A stretch of 27,228 bases of DNA from assembly GCA_003521845.1 (NCBI GenBank), contig DPHB01000054.1, positions 43,505 through 70,732 of the forward strand, read 5' to 3'. This DNA comes from Oceanospirillaceae bacterium (GTDB lineage: Bacteria > Pseudomonadota > Gammaproteobacteria > Pseudomonadales > Balneatricaceae). The notes under the pieces are model-generated. The model had not been told where the DNA came from, searched no databases, and saw only the letters and a list, made by a program, of their open reading frames with translations. Positions 6,242 to 14,516 of this stretch are shown here, one piece after another; position 1 is the stretch's first letter; each line of letters begins with the position of its first letter. The position numbers and the translations under genes are program-made.

Positions 6242-8725
6242 ATGGCTCGTCCAGCACATATATTCGATCGCCTGTTGCACAGTTGGAGTAATCTGGTCAT
6301 TGGCTACCCAAAGCGCGCGCTGGCCATGGTTATACTTTTCACCCTAGTTGCCGTTAGCCAAATATGGTTTATTCAATTTGATAGTAGCGTTGAAGGTTAT
6401 CTCGAGCATGATGACCCTGCCATTGCGCAGTTGATTGCGGCACGTCAAGAATTTGGTCATGGTGAAATGATTCTTGTCACCATGCAGGCTGATGATCTGT
6501 TTGCCCCAGCGCAATTGCAAATTCTAAAAGATTTACATGAGCAATTAGAGCAGCAAGTGCCTTGGGTCGATACCGTTACCAGTTTAGTTAACGCCCGCGT
6601 TTTAAGTGCTGATGACGATAACTTGTATATCAATGATTTACTGGAGCCCTTCCCAGAAACCCAGACTGAACGTGAAGCCATGCGTAAAAAGGCGCTGGAC
6701 AACCCGTTATATCGCAACCTACTTATTTCAGAAGATGGCCGTTTTACCACCATTGCTATCAAGCCATTAGCCTACCTAGTTGATACCAGCAACCTATCAG
6801 ACGATAGTTTCGATAGTCTGGAGCTAGATACCGATTTCGATGCCGATATTGCCGTACAAGACCTTAGTTCTGATGACACATCGGCCATGGGGCAACGGGT
6901 CACTGAATCGCAACTCAACCAAATCAGTAACGCCGTGCAGCGCATTGTGAGCCAATACCAGGTGCCTGGACAGACCTTGTACATCGGCGGTATGCCGGTG
7001 ATTACCGAAACCCTAGTCAACACCATGATTTGGGAAATGCTCACCTTTATGCCTATCGCCATTTTAACCATAGCTTTAATGATGGTGCTGCTCTTTAGAC
7101 GCCGCCACGGTGTTATGTTGCCCATGCTGACCGTTGGCCTCACCTTGCTTACCACCGTTGGTATCATCTGCGCCCTGCGTGTGCCTATTCAAACTACGAT
7201 GACTATTTTGCCGAGCTTTTTACTCACCGTGAGTGTCGGTGCAGCCGTGCACTTGTTATCGTTATTCTTTCGCGCCTATGACGCAGGCACGGACAAGGTA
7301 CAAGCTCTACGTGAAGCCTTAATACATACGCGTACGCCAATCATCTTTACTAGTTTAACTACCGCCGTAGGCCTCTTGTCATTTGCTGGTTCGCCGATGG
7401 TGGCTCTCGCTAGGCTGGGCTTGTTTTCTGCCGTCGGCATTGGCGTCGCCTTGGTGTACCCCCTGACCCTAATTCCCGCCATTATTTGCTTACAAAATAT
7501 CCCCCGCAAAGAACAGGCTATACCTAGCCCCAAGGTGACCGCCTTGGTCAATGGGGCCGTTACCTTAAGTACGCGCTACCCCATATGGATACTCTTGTTT
7601 AGCTTGTTGCTCACTGGGGCCGCCATGAGCAGCTTGCAGCATTTAAAATTCTCCCATAACCCCATGCAGTGGATGTCACCCAGTGCCGACATTAAACAGG
7701 CCGTACAAGCCATTGATAACAACATGGGCGGCAGCATCAGTGTCGACATCATTCTCAACACGGGTACGGATGATGGCTTATACCAACCGCAATTCTTGCG
7801 CCAGCTGGACCAGTTTAGCCTGTGGCTTAATAACTACCAGTCCGGCCCTGTCTATGTCGCCAAGGTAACGGGGCTGAATGACATCATTAAGGAAACCCAC
7901 CAGGTATTAAACGGCGATGACGCTGCATTTTACCGTATCCCAGACCGTGCTGACGTGGTAGCAAACGAGTTGTTTTTACTACAGCAATCAGGGCCCGATG
8001 AGCTTGAGCCGATGGTGGATTCGGCTTTCCGTAGTACGCGCCTTACGGTCATTATGCCGTGGCTAGACACCTTGCACTACTTACCCTTTATTAAAGACAT
8101 AAAAGGCCAGGCAGCCCAAACCTTCGGCAACACAACCAGTGTCACTATGACCGGTATGGTGCCGGTCATGGGCACCACCTTAAACCATGTGATTAGCACC
8201 ACCGCCGAAAGCTACATTATTGCCTTTGCCCTCATCAGTATCATGTTGATCATACTACTGCGCAGCCTACGTTATGGTTTATTGGCCATGGCACCTAACT
8301 TAAGCCCTATTCTGATTACCATGGGCCTTATGTACCTGCTCCAAATCCCCTTAGATATGTTCACCATCTTGGTCGCATCCATCGCTATCGGCATTGCGGT
8401 GGACGATACCGTGCACTTTATGTACCACTGCAAACATAACTATCAGCGCTGTGGCGACATGCCCATGTCCATTCATGGTGCCTTAGATACCAGCGGCCGC
8501 GCTATGCTCACCACGTCAGCCATCCTCAGCTTGGGTTTTGCTATGCTCATGTGGTCAGAACTGATTAACTTATTTAATTTTGGCATGCTCATTGGCATTA
8601 CCGTGGTGCTGGCATTGGTGGCCGATTTCCTGTTGGCACCAGCCCTCATGATGGTGTTTGGCCAGGACCGTATACGCGGTGGTCATAAGCGCCTATGGCA
8701 GCGCAAGCCCACTCAGCAGGGCTGA
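6242..8725 (+). CDS. RND-superfamily exporter, MMPL/HAE3 type
   Basis: An 827-residue inner-membrane transporter. Its layout is a helix at about 28-47, a periplasmic loop to about 258, five helices to about 420, a second single helix near 445-462, a second periplasmic loop to about 655 and five final helices. The second half carries the family motif AIGIAVDDTVHFMYH (about 713-727), whose paired acids are thought to carry protons; the first half has the weaker counterpart SVGAAVHLLSLFF without acids. The opening loop contains FDSSVEGYLEHDDP, typical of the HAE3/MMPL branch that moves lipids or hopanoid-like molecules rather than drugs. The acidic stretch around residues 185-205 (many Asp and Ser) is unusual. 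No membrane-fusion or outer-membrane partner gene is adjacent. The substrate is unknown. Confidence 0.85.
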   Translation: MARPAHIFDRLLHSWSNLVIGYPKRALAMVILFTLVAVSQIWFIQFDSSVEGYLEHDDPAIAQLIAARQEFGHGEMILVTMQADDLFAPAQLQILKDLHEQLEQQVPWVDTVTSLVNARVLSADDDNLYINDLLEPFPETQTEREAMRKKALDNPLYRNLLISEDGRFTTIAIKPLAYLVDTSNLSDDSFDSLELDTDFDADIAVQDLSSDDTSAMGQRVTESQLNQISNAVQRIVSQYQVPGQTLYIGGMPVITETLVNTMIWEMLTFMPIAILTIALMMVLLFRRRHGVMLPMLTVGLTLLTTVGIICALRVPIQTTMTILPSFLLTVSVGAAVHLLSLFFRAYDAGTDKVQALREALIHTRTPIIFTSLTTAVGLLSFAGSPMVALARLGLFSAVGIGVALVYPLTLIPAIICLQNIPRKEQAIPSPKVTALVNGAVTLSTRYPIWILLFSLLLTGAAMSSLQHLKFSHNPMQWMSPSADIKQAVQAIDNNMGGSISVDIILNTGTDDGLYQPQFLRQLDQFSLWLNNYQSGPVYVAKVTGLNDIIKETHQVLNGDDAAFYRIPDRADVVANELFLLQQSGPDELEPMVDSAFRSTRLTVIMPWLDTLHYLPFIKDIKGQAAQTFGNTTSVTMTGMVPVMGTTLNHVISTTAESYIIAFALISIMLIILLRSLRYGLLAMAPNLSPILITMGLMYLLQIPLDMFTILVASIAIGIAVDDTVHFMYHCKHNYQRCGDMPMSIHGALDTSGRAMLTTSAILSLGFAMLMWSELINLFNFGMLIGITVVLALVADFLLAPALMMVFGQDRIRGGHKRLWQRKPTQQG

Positions 8726-8750
8726 CTTTAGCGCCCACCTTCAGTACAAT
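8722..8750 (+). promoter_or_regulatory. Candidate sigma70 promoter for gmk
   Basis: A -35-like CTGACT (8722-8727) and a -10-like TACAAT (8745-8750) are 17 bases apart. Transcription from here would give a leader of about 25 bases before the gmk ATG. The -35 box overlaps the end of the RND gene. The match is by eye. Confidence 0.45.
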
Positions 8751-8781
8751 AGCGCCTTAGATAACCAACCCCCCATACATC

Positions 8782-9408
8782 ATGTCTGCAATCGGCAATC
8801 TGTTCATTATTTCTGCACCTTCTGGTGCTGGCAAAACTAGCTTGGTGAAAGCCCTGCTACAACGCGATCCTCAAATTTGTGTATCCGTATCTCATACCAC
8901 CCGAGCGATGCGCCCAGGCGAAGTAGACGGTGGCGATTACAACTTTGTTGATCAGCAAACCTTTGCCAACTTAGTAACACAAGCACAAATGCTCGAACAT
9001 GCCACGGTATTTGGCAATAGCTACGGCACCTCGCGAGCTTGGGTTGAAGACGCTATTGCCCAAGGCAAAGATGTGATTTTGGAAATAGACTGGCAAGGTC
9101 GCGACCAGGTGCTTAAACTGCTACCTAAAGCGGTTGCCATTACTATATTGCCACCATCCAAAGCGGCTTTGCAGGCGCGTCTATCTGGCCGCGGCACCGA
9201 CTCGGATGAGGTCATTGCCCAGCGTATGGCAGAGGCAGAAAGTGAAATTCGGCAATATGACGCTAGTCATTACTTGCTAATAAATGATGACTTTGACTTG
9301 GCATTAGACGAATTAGCGGCTATTTTTGTCAGTGAACGCTCGCAAACCACCCGTCAAAGCATAAAACATGCTCAATTATTGGCTGATCTCTTGTCAAATG
9401 ATGGCTAA
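8782..9408 (+). CDS. gmk: Guanylate kinase
   Basis: Converts GMP and ATP to GDP and ADP in the cytoplasm, the step feeding GTP and (p)ppGpp synthesis. The 208 residues match the usual bacterial length. The P-loop is SAPSGAGKTS (about 11-20), followed by SVSHTTRAMRPGEVDGGDY, which binds GMP through its Ser/Arg/Tyr residues. EIDWQG is the next conserved segment, then ILPPSKAALQARLSGRGTDS, which contains the lid region. The start is fixed by the N-terminal MSAIGNLFIISAPSG, which fits the family, but no Shine-Dalgarno precedes the ATG; the leader is C-rich. It heads the conserved gmk-rpoZ-spoT group and is followed by rpoZ after 111 bases. Confidence 0.97.
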   Translation: MSAIGNLFIISAPSGAGKTSLVKALLQRDPQICVSVSHTTRAMRPGEVDGGDYNFVDQQTFANLVTQAQMLEHATVFGNSYGTSRAWVEDAIAQGKDVILEIDWQGRDQVLKLLPKAVAITILPPSKAALQARLSGRGTDSDEVIAQRMAEAESEIRQYDASHYLLINDDFDLALDELAAIFVSERSQTTRQSIKHAQLLADLLSNDG

Positions 9409-9420
9409 ATTTTGTACACT
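9391..9420 (+). promoter_or_regulatory. Candidate promoter for rpoZ
   Basis: TTGTCA (9391-9396) and TACACT (9415-9420) are 18 bases apart, and TG directly precedes the -10-like box. The site overlaps the gmk stop. It would give rpoZ its own transcript with a leader of about 90 bases containing the small dyad TGGTT-TT-AACCA. Confidence 0.35.
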
Positions 9421-9519
9421 ATCGCGTCCAAATTAGTCCGTATTGCTATTGCATGGTTTTAACCACCATTGACCCAGCATCGGCACCCAATTGAACTAAC
9501 CAAATTTTAGGTAAATACC

Positions 9520-9846
9520 ATGGCCCGCGTAACCGTAGAAGACTGTCTGGAAAACGTAGACAACCGTTTTGAACTAATCATGGTATCCACTAAACGTGCC
9601 CGCCAACTTGCCACAGGTGGCAAGGACGCACACGTTGAATGGGAAAATGACAAGCCAACTGTGGTTGCCCTACGTGAAATTGCTGAAGGTTTTGTTAATG
9701 CTAGCATCCTGGATGAACAGGAAGACCTGCAACAACAATTTGACGATGTACAAATTGACCCAGAACTACTAACCGAAACCACGGTAACAGCAACTGAAGC
9801 GACGGAAGAAGCACCACAGGCAAGCCCTGACGTCGACATGGAATAA
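9520..9846 (+). CDS. rpoZ: RNA polymerase omega subunit
   Basis: The smallest core RNA polymerase subunit, which helps assemble beta-prime and forms part of the ppGpp site 1 in proteobacteria. The N-terminal 65 residues are strongly conserved: MARVTVEDCLENVDNRFEL, LIMVSTKRARQL, a KPTVVALREIAEGFV helix. At 108 residues it is slightly longer than the E. coli protein, with an acidic, low-complexity tail from about residue 75 that is variable in the family. An AGG eight bases before the ATG supports the start. It lies between gmk and spoT as in most gammaproteobacteria, and is followed by a strong terminator, so spoT is probably transcribed from its own promoter. Confidence 0.97.
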   Translation: MARVTVEDCLENVDNRFELIMVSTKRARQLATGGKDAHVEWENDKPTVVALREIAEGFVNASILDEQEDLQQQFDDVQIDPELLTETTVTATEATEEAPQASPDVDME

Positions 9847-9871
9847 GCGGCGCAAGCAACGCTTACCCTCT

Positions 9872-9916
9872 AAAAAAAGAGCAGGCCGGGAAATTTTCTC
9901 GCCCTGCTCTTTTTTT
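9872..9916 (+). terminator. Rho-independent terminator after rpoZ
   Basis: The arms AAAAAAAGAGCAGG (9872-9885) and CCTGCTCTTTTTTT (9903-9916) form a 14-bp stem that ends in seven T residues; the interior CGGG/CTCG can extend it with one wobble. The A-run on the other arm means that it could also stop transcription on the minus strand. It separates rpoZ from spoT. Confidence 0.9.
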
Positions 9917-9988
9917 GCACACTTGATACCCATTTTCCGCTACTATTAGCTTATTAAACCCAGACGATGGTTAGCAAGGAAACTGACT

Positions 9989-12109
9989 ATGCCCACTATC
10001 GACGCCTTTGCTAAGCGTCTTCCAGCTTACCTGAGTGATAACCAAATCCAACAGGTCCGCCGTGCCTACTATTATGCCGAGCAAGCTCATGACGGGCAGA
10101 TGCGTAAAAGTGGCGAGCCCTATGTTACCCACCCCCTTGCCGTAGCGCAGATTTTATCTACCATGCATATGGACCATCAAAGCCTGATGGCAGCCATGCT
10201 GCATGATGTATTAGAAGATACAGAAGTCAGTAAACAGGCCATGCAAGGCCAGTTTGGCGATACCGTGGCCAACCTTGTCGATGGGGTCAGTAAGCTAACC
10301 CACTTGGAATTTAAAACTCGCGCCGAAAGTCAGGCCCATAACTTTCAAAAAATGGCCATTGCAATGGCCAAAGACATCCGCGTTATCATCATTAAACTAG
10401 CGGACCGCTTACATAACATGCGTACCATTGGTGCCATGCGTCCAGACAGCCGCCGCCGCATCGCTCGCGAAACCACCGACATCTATGCACCGATTGCCGG
10501 CCGCTTGGGCATGCATGACCTCAAGGTAGAATTAGAAGACCTCGCTTTTGCGGCCTATCACCCCATGCGTCACAAGTACATTGACCGTGCCGTAGAAGCG
10601 GCGCGTGGCGAACGCAAAGAACTCATGGATCAGGTGAGAGAATCTTTGCAGCATTGTTTAGAACAGGTGCAACTGCCTGGTGTTATTAGTGGTCGCCAGA
10701 AACACTTGGCCAGCATCTACTATAAAATGCAGGAAAAGAACAAACCGTTTCGCGAGATCATGGATGTCTTTGCCTTTCGTATCGTCACCGATAAGGTAGA
10801 CACCTGCTATCGCATTTTGGGCGCTGTGCACCACCTTAATATGTACCGCCCAGTGCCAGGCCGCTTCAAAGACTATATTGCCATTCCCAAGTCCAACGGT
10901 TACCAGTCATTACACACCACCTTGTACCGTATTGGCTCGGGTGCCCATACGCCTATTGAGATTCAAATCCGTACCAAGGACATGGATGATATCGCCAATC
11001 ATGGTGTGGCAGAGCACTGGTTCTATAAGAATGACAATTCTCGTGCGCAGGGCGCCCACAATCGCGCTCAACAATGGATTCAAGAGCTGCTGGAAATGCA
11101 AAAGCGCTCGGGCAATGCCATGGAATTTATCAACCATGTTAAGCACGACCTGTTTCCTGATGAAGTGTATGTATTTACCCCCAAGGGCACCGTATTATCC
11201 TTGCCCGCAGGGGCGACGCCTGTTGATTTTGCTTACGCAGTCCATACTGACGTTGGTAATAGCTGCATTTCTTGTAAGGTTAACCGCCGTCTTGCTCCCC
11301 TGAGCCATCCGTTAGAAAGTGGCGACACGGTGGAAATTGTGACCACCCCATCTGCCAAGCCCAATGTACACTGGCTCAGCTTTGTTGCTACCGCAAAGGC
11401 CAGTAGCAACATTCGCCATGCTTTAAAGAACCAAGCTGTGGATGATGCCGTGAAGTTAGGCCGTCGCCTACTCACGCAAGAGTTAAGCAGCCTCAAGCTA
11501 CAGCTAGACGACCTAGACCAAGATCGCTTAGCAAAATACCTCACGCATAATAAACTTAGCGACCTGGACCAACTGCTAGCAAATATTGGCCAAGGCCGAC
11601 AGCTGGCCTACCTGGTGGGCCACGCCTTGACCGCAAAGCATGCTGAAGAAGACAACCAAGAATCTCACATGGGCCCGATGCAAATACACGGCACCGAGGG
11701 TTTAATGGTCAAATATTCTAAGTGCTGCCGCCCTATTCCCGGTGATACCATCATAGGTCATGTTAACGCCGGCCATGGCATTGCCGTTCATCGTACCTTC
11801 TGTAACAACATCAAGGACATTGGTAAAGATAAGTCCAAGCTGATGCCTCTGGTGTGGGCAGACACCGGTGATTTGGAGTTTGATGTTAGTCTTGATATTG
11901 AAGTAACAGCTAGTCGCGGCATTATCGCCAGCATTGCCGCCAACGTATCCCAAGAAGATGCCAATATCGAGAAAATTGACGTTAATGAAAAAGATGTTCG
12001 CCTGTCTGAAGTGCACCTCAACCTAAGCGTCAACAACCGCGTGCACCTCGCCCAGATTATTAAATCCCTCAGAACCCTACCCGGCGTCATTCGATTAAGT
12101 CGCCGCTAA
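9989..12109 (+). CDS. spoT: Bifunctional (p)ppGpp synthetase/hydrolase SpoT
   Basis: Makes and degrades the alarmone (p)ppGpp. The 706 residues have the full long-RSH layout. The N-terminal HD hydrolase keeps its metal and catalytic residues: R39, H48, the LHDVLEDT motif with H72, D73, E76 and D77, and D139 in KLADRLHN. The synthetase domain (about 235-350) has D259 and the RFKD signature at 292-295, the RXKD form found in bifunctional enzymes rather than the EXDD form of monofunctional RelA. A TGS domain follows from about 391 (VYVFTPKGTVLSLPAGATPV), then a Cys-rich segment with YSKCCRPIPGD and a C-terminal ACT domain. Both activities should be intact, though SpoT synthesis is weak in relatives. 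AAGGA eight bases before the ATG fixes the start. recG follows after four bases. Confidence 0.97.
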   Translation: MPTIDAFAKRLPAYLSDNQIQQVRRAYYYAEQAHDGQMRKSGEPYVTHPLAVAQILSTMHMDHQSLMAAMLHDVLEDTEVSKQAMQGQFGDTVANLVDGVSKLTHLEFKTRAESQAHNFQKMAIAMAKDIRVIIIKLADRLHNMRTIGAMRPDSRRRIARETTDIYAPIAGRLGMHDLKVELEDLAFAAYHPMRHKYIDRAVEAARGERKELMDQVRESLQHCLEQVQLPGVISGRQKHLASIYYKMQEKNKPFREIMDVFAFRIVTDKVDTCYRILGAVHHLNMYRPVPGRFKDYIAIPKSNGYQSLHTTLYRIGSGAHTPIEIQIRTKDMDDIANHGVAEHWFYKNDNSRAQGAHNRAQQWIQELLEMQKRSGNAMEFINHVKHDLFPDEVYVFTPKGTVLSLPAGATPVDFAYAVHTDVGNSCISCKVNRRLAPLSHPLESGDTVEIVTTPSAKPNVHWLSFVATAKASSNIRHALKNQAVDDAVKLGRRLLTQELSSLKLQLDDLDQDRLAKYLTHNKLSDLDQLLANIGQGRQLAYLVGHALTAKHAEEDNQESHMGPMQIHGTEGLMVKYSKCCRPIPGDTIIGHVNAGHGIAVHRTFCNNIKDIGKDKSKLMPLVWADTGDLEFDVSLDIEVTASRGIIASIAANVSQEDANIEKIDVNEKDVRLSEVHLNLSVNNRVHLAQIIKSLRTLPGVIRLSRR

Positions 12110-12113
12110 GTCT

Positions 12114-14222
12114 ATGAGCAAGTCAACAGCTGACTCCAATACCAGCCCTACGCCGCCGGTCACTAGCCTCAGCGGTGTGGGCAAAGCCCTGGCCGAAAAG
12201 CTAAGTAAGCTTCATATCCATAGTTTACTAGACCTACTGTTGCACCTACCCTCGCGCTACGAAGACCGCACCCGTGTGGTACCCATTTTACAGTTACGCC
12301 CAGGCATGCACTGTTTAATTGAGGCTGAGGTCACCGGCAGCGCCCTACAAAGAGGGCGCCGCACCAGCTTGCAAGTGCATATAGAAGAAAATAGTGCCCG
12401 TCTCAATCTACGTTTTATGCACTTTCATGCCAGCCAAGCCAAGGCTTTTACCCGTGGTAAACGCATTCGTTGTTTTGGTGAAGTACGACCCGGGCCCCAA
12501 GGCTTGGAAATGGTGCATCCTGAGTACCGCTTGTTTGATGCCGAGCCGCCGCCTTTAGAAGACAAGCTAACGCCGGTCTACCCAACTACCGAAGGCATTA
12601 GCCCGACGCGCATGCGTCATCTAGTAGAATTGGCTTGGCAAGCTTATCAAGCGCACCCACAGTGGTTACCTGAACTATTACCTCGAGCACTCATCGCCGA
12701 TTATAGCTTGCCAACCATTCACCTGGCGCTTGCACAGCTGCACTTTCCCAGTACCGATCAGCCATTTGACTTAAGTGAAGCCAGTACATCCCCCGCATAT
12801 CAGCGCTTAATTTTGGAAGAGCTCCTAGCCCATCAACTATGCCTGCGCCAAGCTCGACAACAAGCTAGCTTGGCGCCGGCACCGTCTTTTGCCAGCGCCA
12901 TAAATAAACCACAGGGTACGGCTAACAAACTCAAAGCCGAGTTACCATTTAGCTTAACCGGTGCACAAGAGCGTGTATGGCGAGAAATCCAAACCGACAC
13001 CAAACAACGTAAACCCATGATTCGCATGGTCCAGGGCGATGTCGGGTCCGGCAAAACCATTGTCGCGGCATTGGCGGCCTGTGAGGCCGTGGATGCCGGC
13101 TATCAAGTGGTGATTTTGGCGCCTACGGAAATTTTGGCAGAACAGCATTTACACAACTTTCGGCAATGGCTTGAGCCAATGCAAATTACGGTTACTTGGC
13201 TCGCGGGCAAGCAAAAGGTAGCGCCTAGGCGCGCATCCCTTGCTGCCATTAGTTCAGGTGCAGCCAATGTGATCGTCGGTACCCATGCCGTATTCCAAGC
13301 AGCAGTTGAGTACCATCAACTGGGTTTGATCATCATCGATGAGCAACACCGCTTTGGCGTTGCCCAGCGCCAAGCACTACTCGGCAAGGCAGGGCCTGGC
13401 GTGTCGCCACATCAACTTATCATGAGCGCCACACCCATCCCCCGCACATTGGCCATGAGTGCCTACGGTGATCTCGACCACTCCATCATTGACGAGTTGC
13501 CACCCGGCCGTAAACCCATAAACACCGTTGTCATCAGTAACAACAAGCGCGACCAAGTGATCGACCGTATAGAAGGTGCCTGTGCGGCGGGGCAACAGGT
13601 ATATTGGATATGCCCTCTTATAGAAGCCTCAGAAGAACTGCAGTGCGAGGCGGCCGAAGATACCGCTCTACAATTAACCCAAACACTCGCAAACTTGCGC
13701 GTTGGTTTGGTGCATGGCCGCTTGCCAACTAGCGAAAAGGCCAACATCATGGCGTCTTTTAAGGCCGTGCAGATAGATTTGCTAGTCGCCACCACGGTCA
13801 TAGAGGTGGGTGTTGACGTGCCCAATGCTAACCTGATGATCATCGACAATGCCGAGCGCTTAGGCTTAGCGCAATTGCATCAGCTGCGTGGCCGTGTCGG
13901 TCGAGGTCAGGCCCATAGCCATTGCCTATTAATGTATCAATCCCCCCTCAGCCGCCTAGCCCAAGAACGCTTGAATATTTTGCGTGAATCTAACGATGGT
14001 TTTGTCATTGCCGAAAAAGACCTGCAATTACGTGGACCTGGTGAAGTGCTTGGTACCCGCCAAGCCGGCGCCATCAGTTTACGTATTGCGGATCTTTTAA
14101 GAGACGCCCACTTGCTACCTATCGTGCACGACTTGACCGAGCGCTACCTAGAGCGCGCTGATCTAAGCCAACAATTGGTGCAGCGCTGGGTGGGTAGTCG
14201 ACAAGATTTTGTTAATGTTTAA
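12114..14222 (+). CDS. recG: ATP-dependent DNA helicase RecG
   Basis: A branch-migrating helicase that remodels stalled forks and recombination intermediates. At 702 residues it is full length. The N-terminal wedge/OB domain starts with the helix-hairpin-like TSLSGVGKALAEKLSKL and includes LLHLPSRYEDRT. The helicase core has Walker A GDVGSGKT (about 308-315), motif II IIDEQHRFGVAQR, motif III SATPIPRTLAMSAYGDLD, and motifs V and VI (TTVIEVGVDVPNA; QLRGRVGRG). The C-terminal part has GEVLGTRQAG, as expected. It starts four bases after spoT with no strong Shine-Dalgarno of its own, so translational coupling is likely. In E. coli trmH lies between spoT and recG, but here nothing does. A TA-rich hairpin lies downstream. 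Confidence 0.97.
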   Translation: MSKSTADSNTSPTPPVTSLSGVGKALAEKLSKLHIHSLLDLLLHLPSRYEDRTRVVPILQLRPGMHCLIEAEVTGSALQRGRRTSLQVHIEENSARLNLRFMHFHASQAKAFTRGKRIRCFGEVRPGPQGLEMVHPEYRLFDAEPPPLEDKLTPVYPTTEGISPTRMRHLVELAWQAYQAHPQWLPELLPRALIADYSLPTIHLALAQLHFPSTDQPFDLSEASTSPAYQRLILEELLAHQLCLRQARQQASLAPAPSFASAINKPQGTANKLKAELPFSLTGAQERVWREIQTDTKQRKPMIRMVQGDVGSGKTIVAALAACEAVDAGYQVVILAPTEILAEQHLHNFRQWLEPMQITVTWLAGKQKVAPRRASLAAISSGAANVIVGTHAVFQAAVEYHQLGLIIIDEQHRFGVAQRQALLGKAGPGVSPHQLIMSATPIPRTLAMSAYGDLDHSIIDELPPGRKPINTVVISNNKRDQVIDRIEGACAAGQQVYWICPLIEASEELQCEAAEDTALQLTQTLANLRVGLVHGRLPTSEKANIMASFKAVQIDLLVATTVIEVGVDVPNANLMIIDNAERLGLAQLHQLRGRVGRGQAHSHCLLMYQSPLSRLAQERLNILRESNDGFVIAEKDLQLRGPGEVLGTRQAGAISLRIADLLRDAHLLPIVHDLTERYLERADLSQQLVQRWVGSRQDFVNV

Positions 14223-14261
14223 GGCATTCTTTCGAGAAAAATCTATCAGCGAGTGAAATTT

Positions 14262-14283
14262 TTTATGCTCAAAGCAGCATAAA
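14262..14283 (+). terminator. Weak hairpin after recG
   Basis: TTTATGCT (14262-14269) and AGCATAAA (14276-14283) form an eight-bp stem with a CAAAGC loop, 40 bases after the recG stop. No T run follows on the plus strand, so it may act as a transcript 3'-end stabiliser or a Rho-linked end rather than a true intrinsic terminator. Confidence 0.35.
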
Positions 14284-14336
14284 TTAGGCTAATGTCGCAT
14301 TTAATATATAAATAATGCATTTTTTAGTAGATATTT

Positions 14337-14372
14337 TTTCCTATAGGAAATATATTCCTAATCGTGGAATAT
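14337..14372. promoter_or_regulatory. Pair of adjacent dyads upstream of the aapJ promoter
   Basis: A perfect 14-bp palindrome TTTCCTATAGGAAA (14337-14350) is directly followed by ATATTCC-N7-GGAATAT (14352-14372). Both share the half-site TTCC/GGAA at regular spacing. They end six bases before the candidate -35 box, the usual place for an activator; the protein is unknown and no regulator gene is next to the operon. Confidence 0.45.
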
Positions 14373-14378
14373 TAGTGG

Positions 14379-14407
14379 TTTACATAAAAAGCACTTTTAA
14401 CTATTAT
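14379..14407 (+). promoter_or_regulatory. Sigma70-type promoter for the aap operon
   Basis: TTTACA (14379-14384) and TATTAT (14402-14407) each match the consensus at five of six bases and are 17 bases apart. Transcription would start near 14414, giving a leader of about 100 bases that contains the hairpin at 14420-14456 and a strong Shine-Dalgarno. Confidence 0.6.
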
Positions 14408-14419
14408 CGGAAGTTGGTA

Positions 14420-14456
14420 TTGGTGCCTGCTACTTTTGGCGTAGGCATTACACCAA
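14420..14456 (+). promoter_or_regulatory. Leader hairpin in the aapJ 5' untranslated region
   Basis: TTGGTG (14420-14425) can pair with CACCAA (14451-14456), and the interior offers a further CCT/AGG pairing with a bulge. The structure would lie at the very 5' end of the predicted transcript and well before the Shine-Dalgarno AGGAGG (14502-14507). It could protect the transcript or take part in regulation; it matches no riboswitch that I recognise. Confidence 0.35.
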
Positions 14457-14516
14457 ATATCCACATTAAAACAAAAATACTGTACAACAGACTCAAGCCC
14501 TAGGAGGCTTCTTATT

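Noticed and set aside
9507..9839. A 110-codon minus-strand frame opposite rpoZ
   Set aside because: Low-complexity Ser/Val-rich translation produced by the reverse of a conserved gene.
14420..14456. A known riboswitch class upstream of aapJ
   Set aside because: The small bulged hairpin matches no glutamine, glycine or lysine riboswitch core that I can recognise.
14315..14503. A 62-codon open frame before aapJ that could be a leader peptide
   Set aside because: It has no Shine-Dalgarno, is very AT-rich and runs through the dyads, promoter and leader hairpin; the promoter lies inside it.
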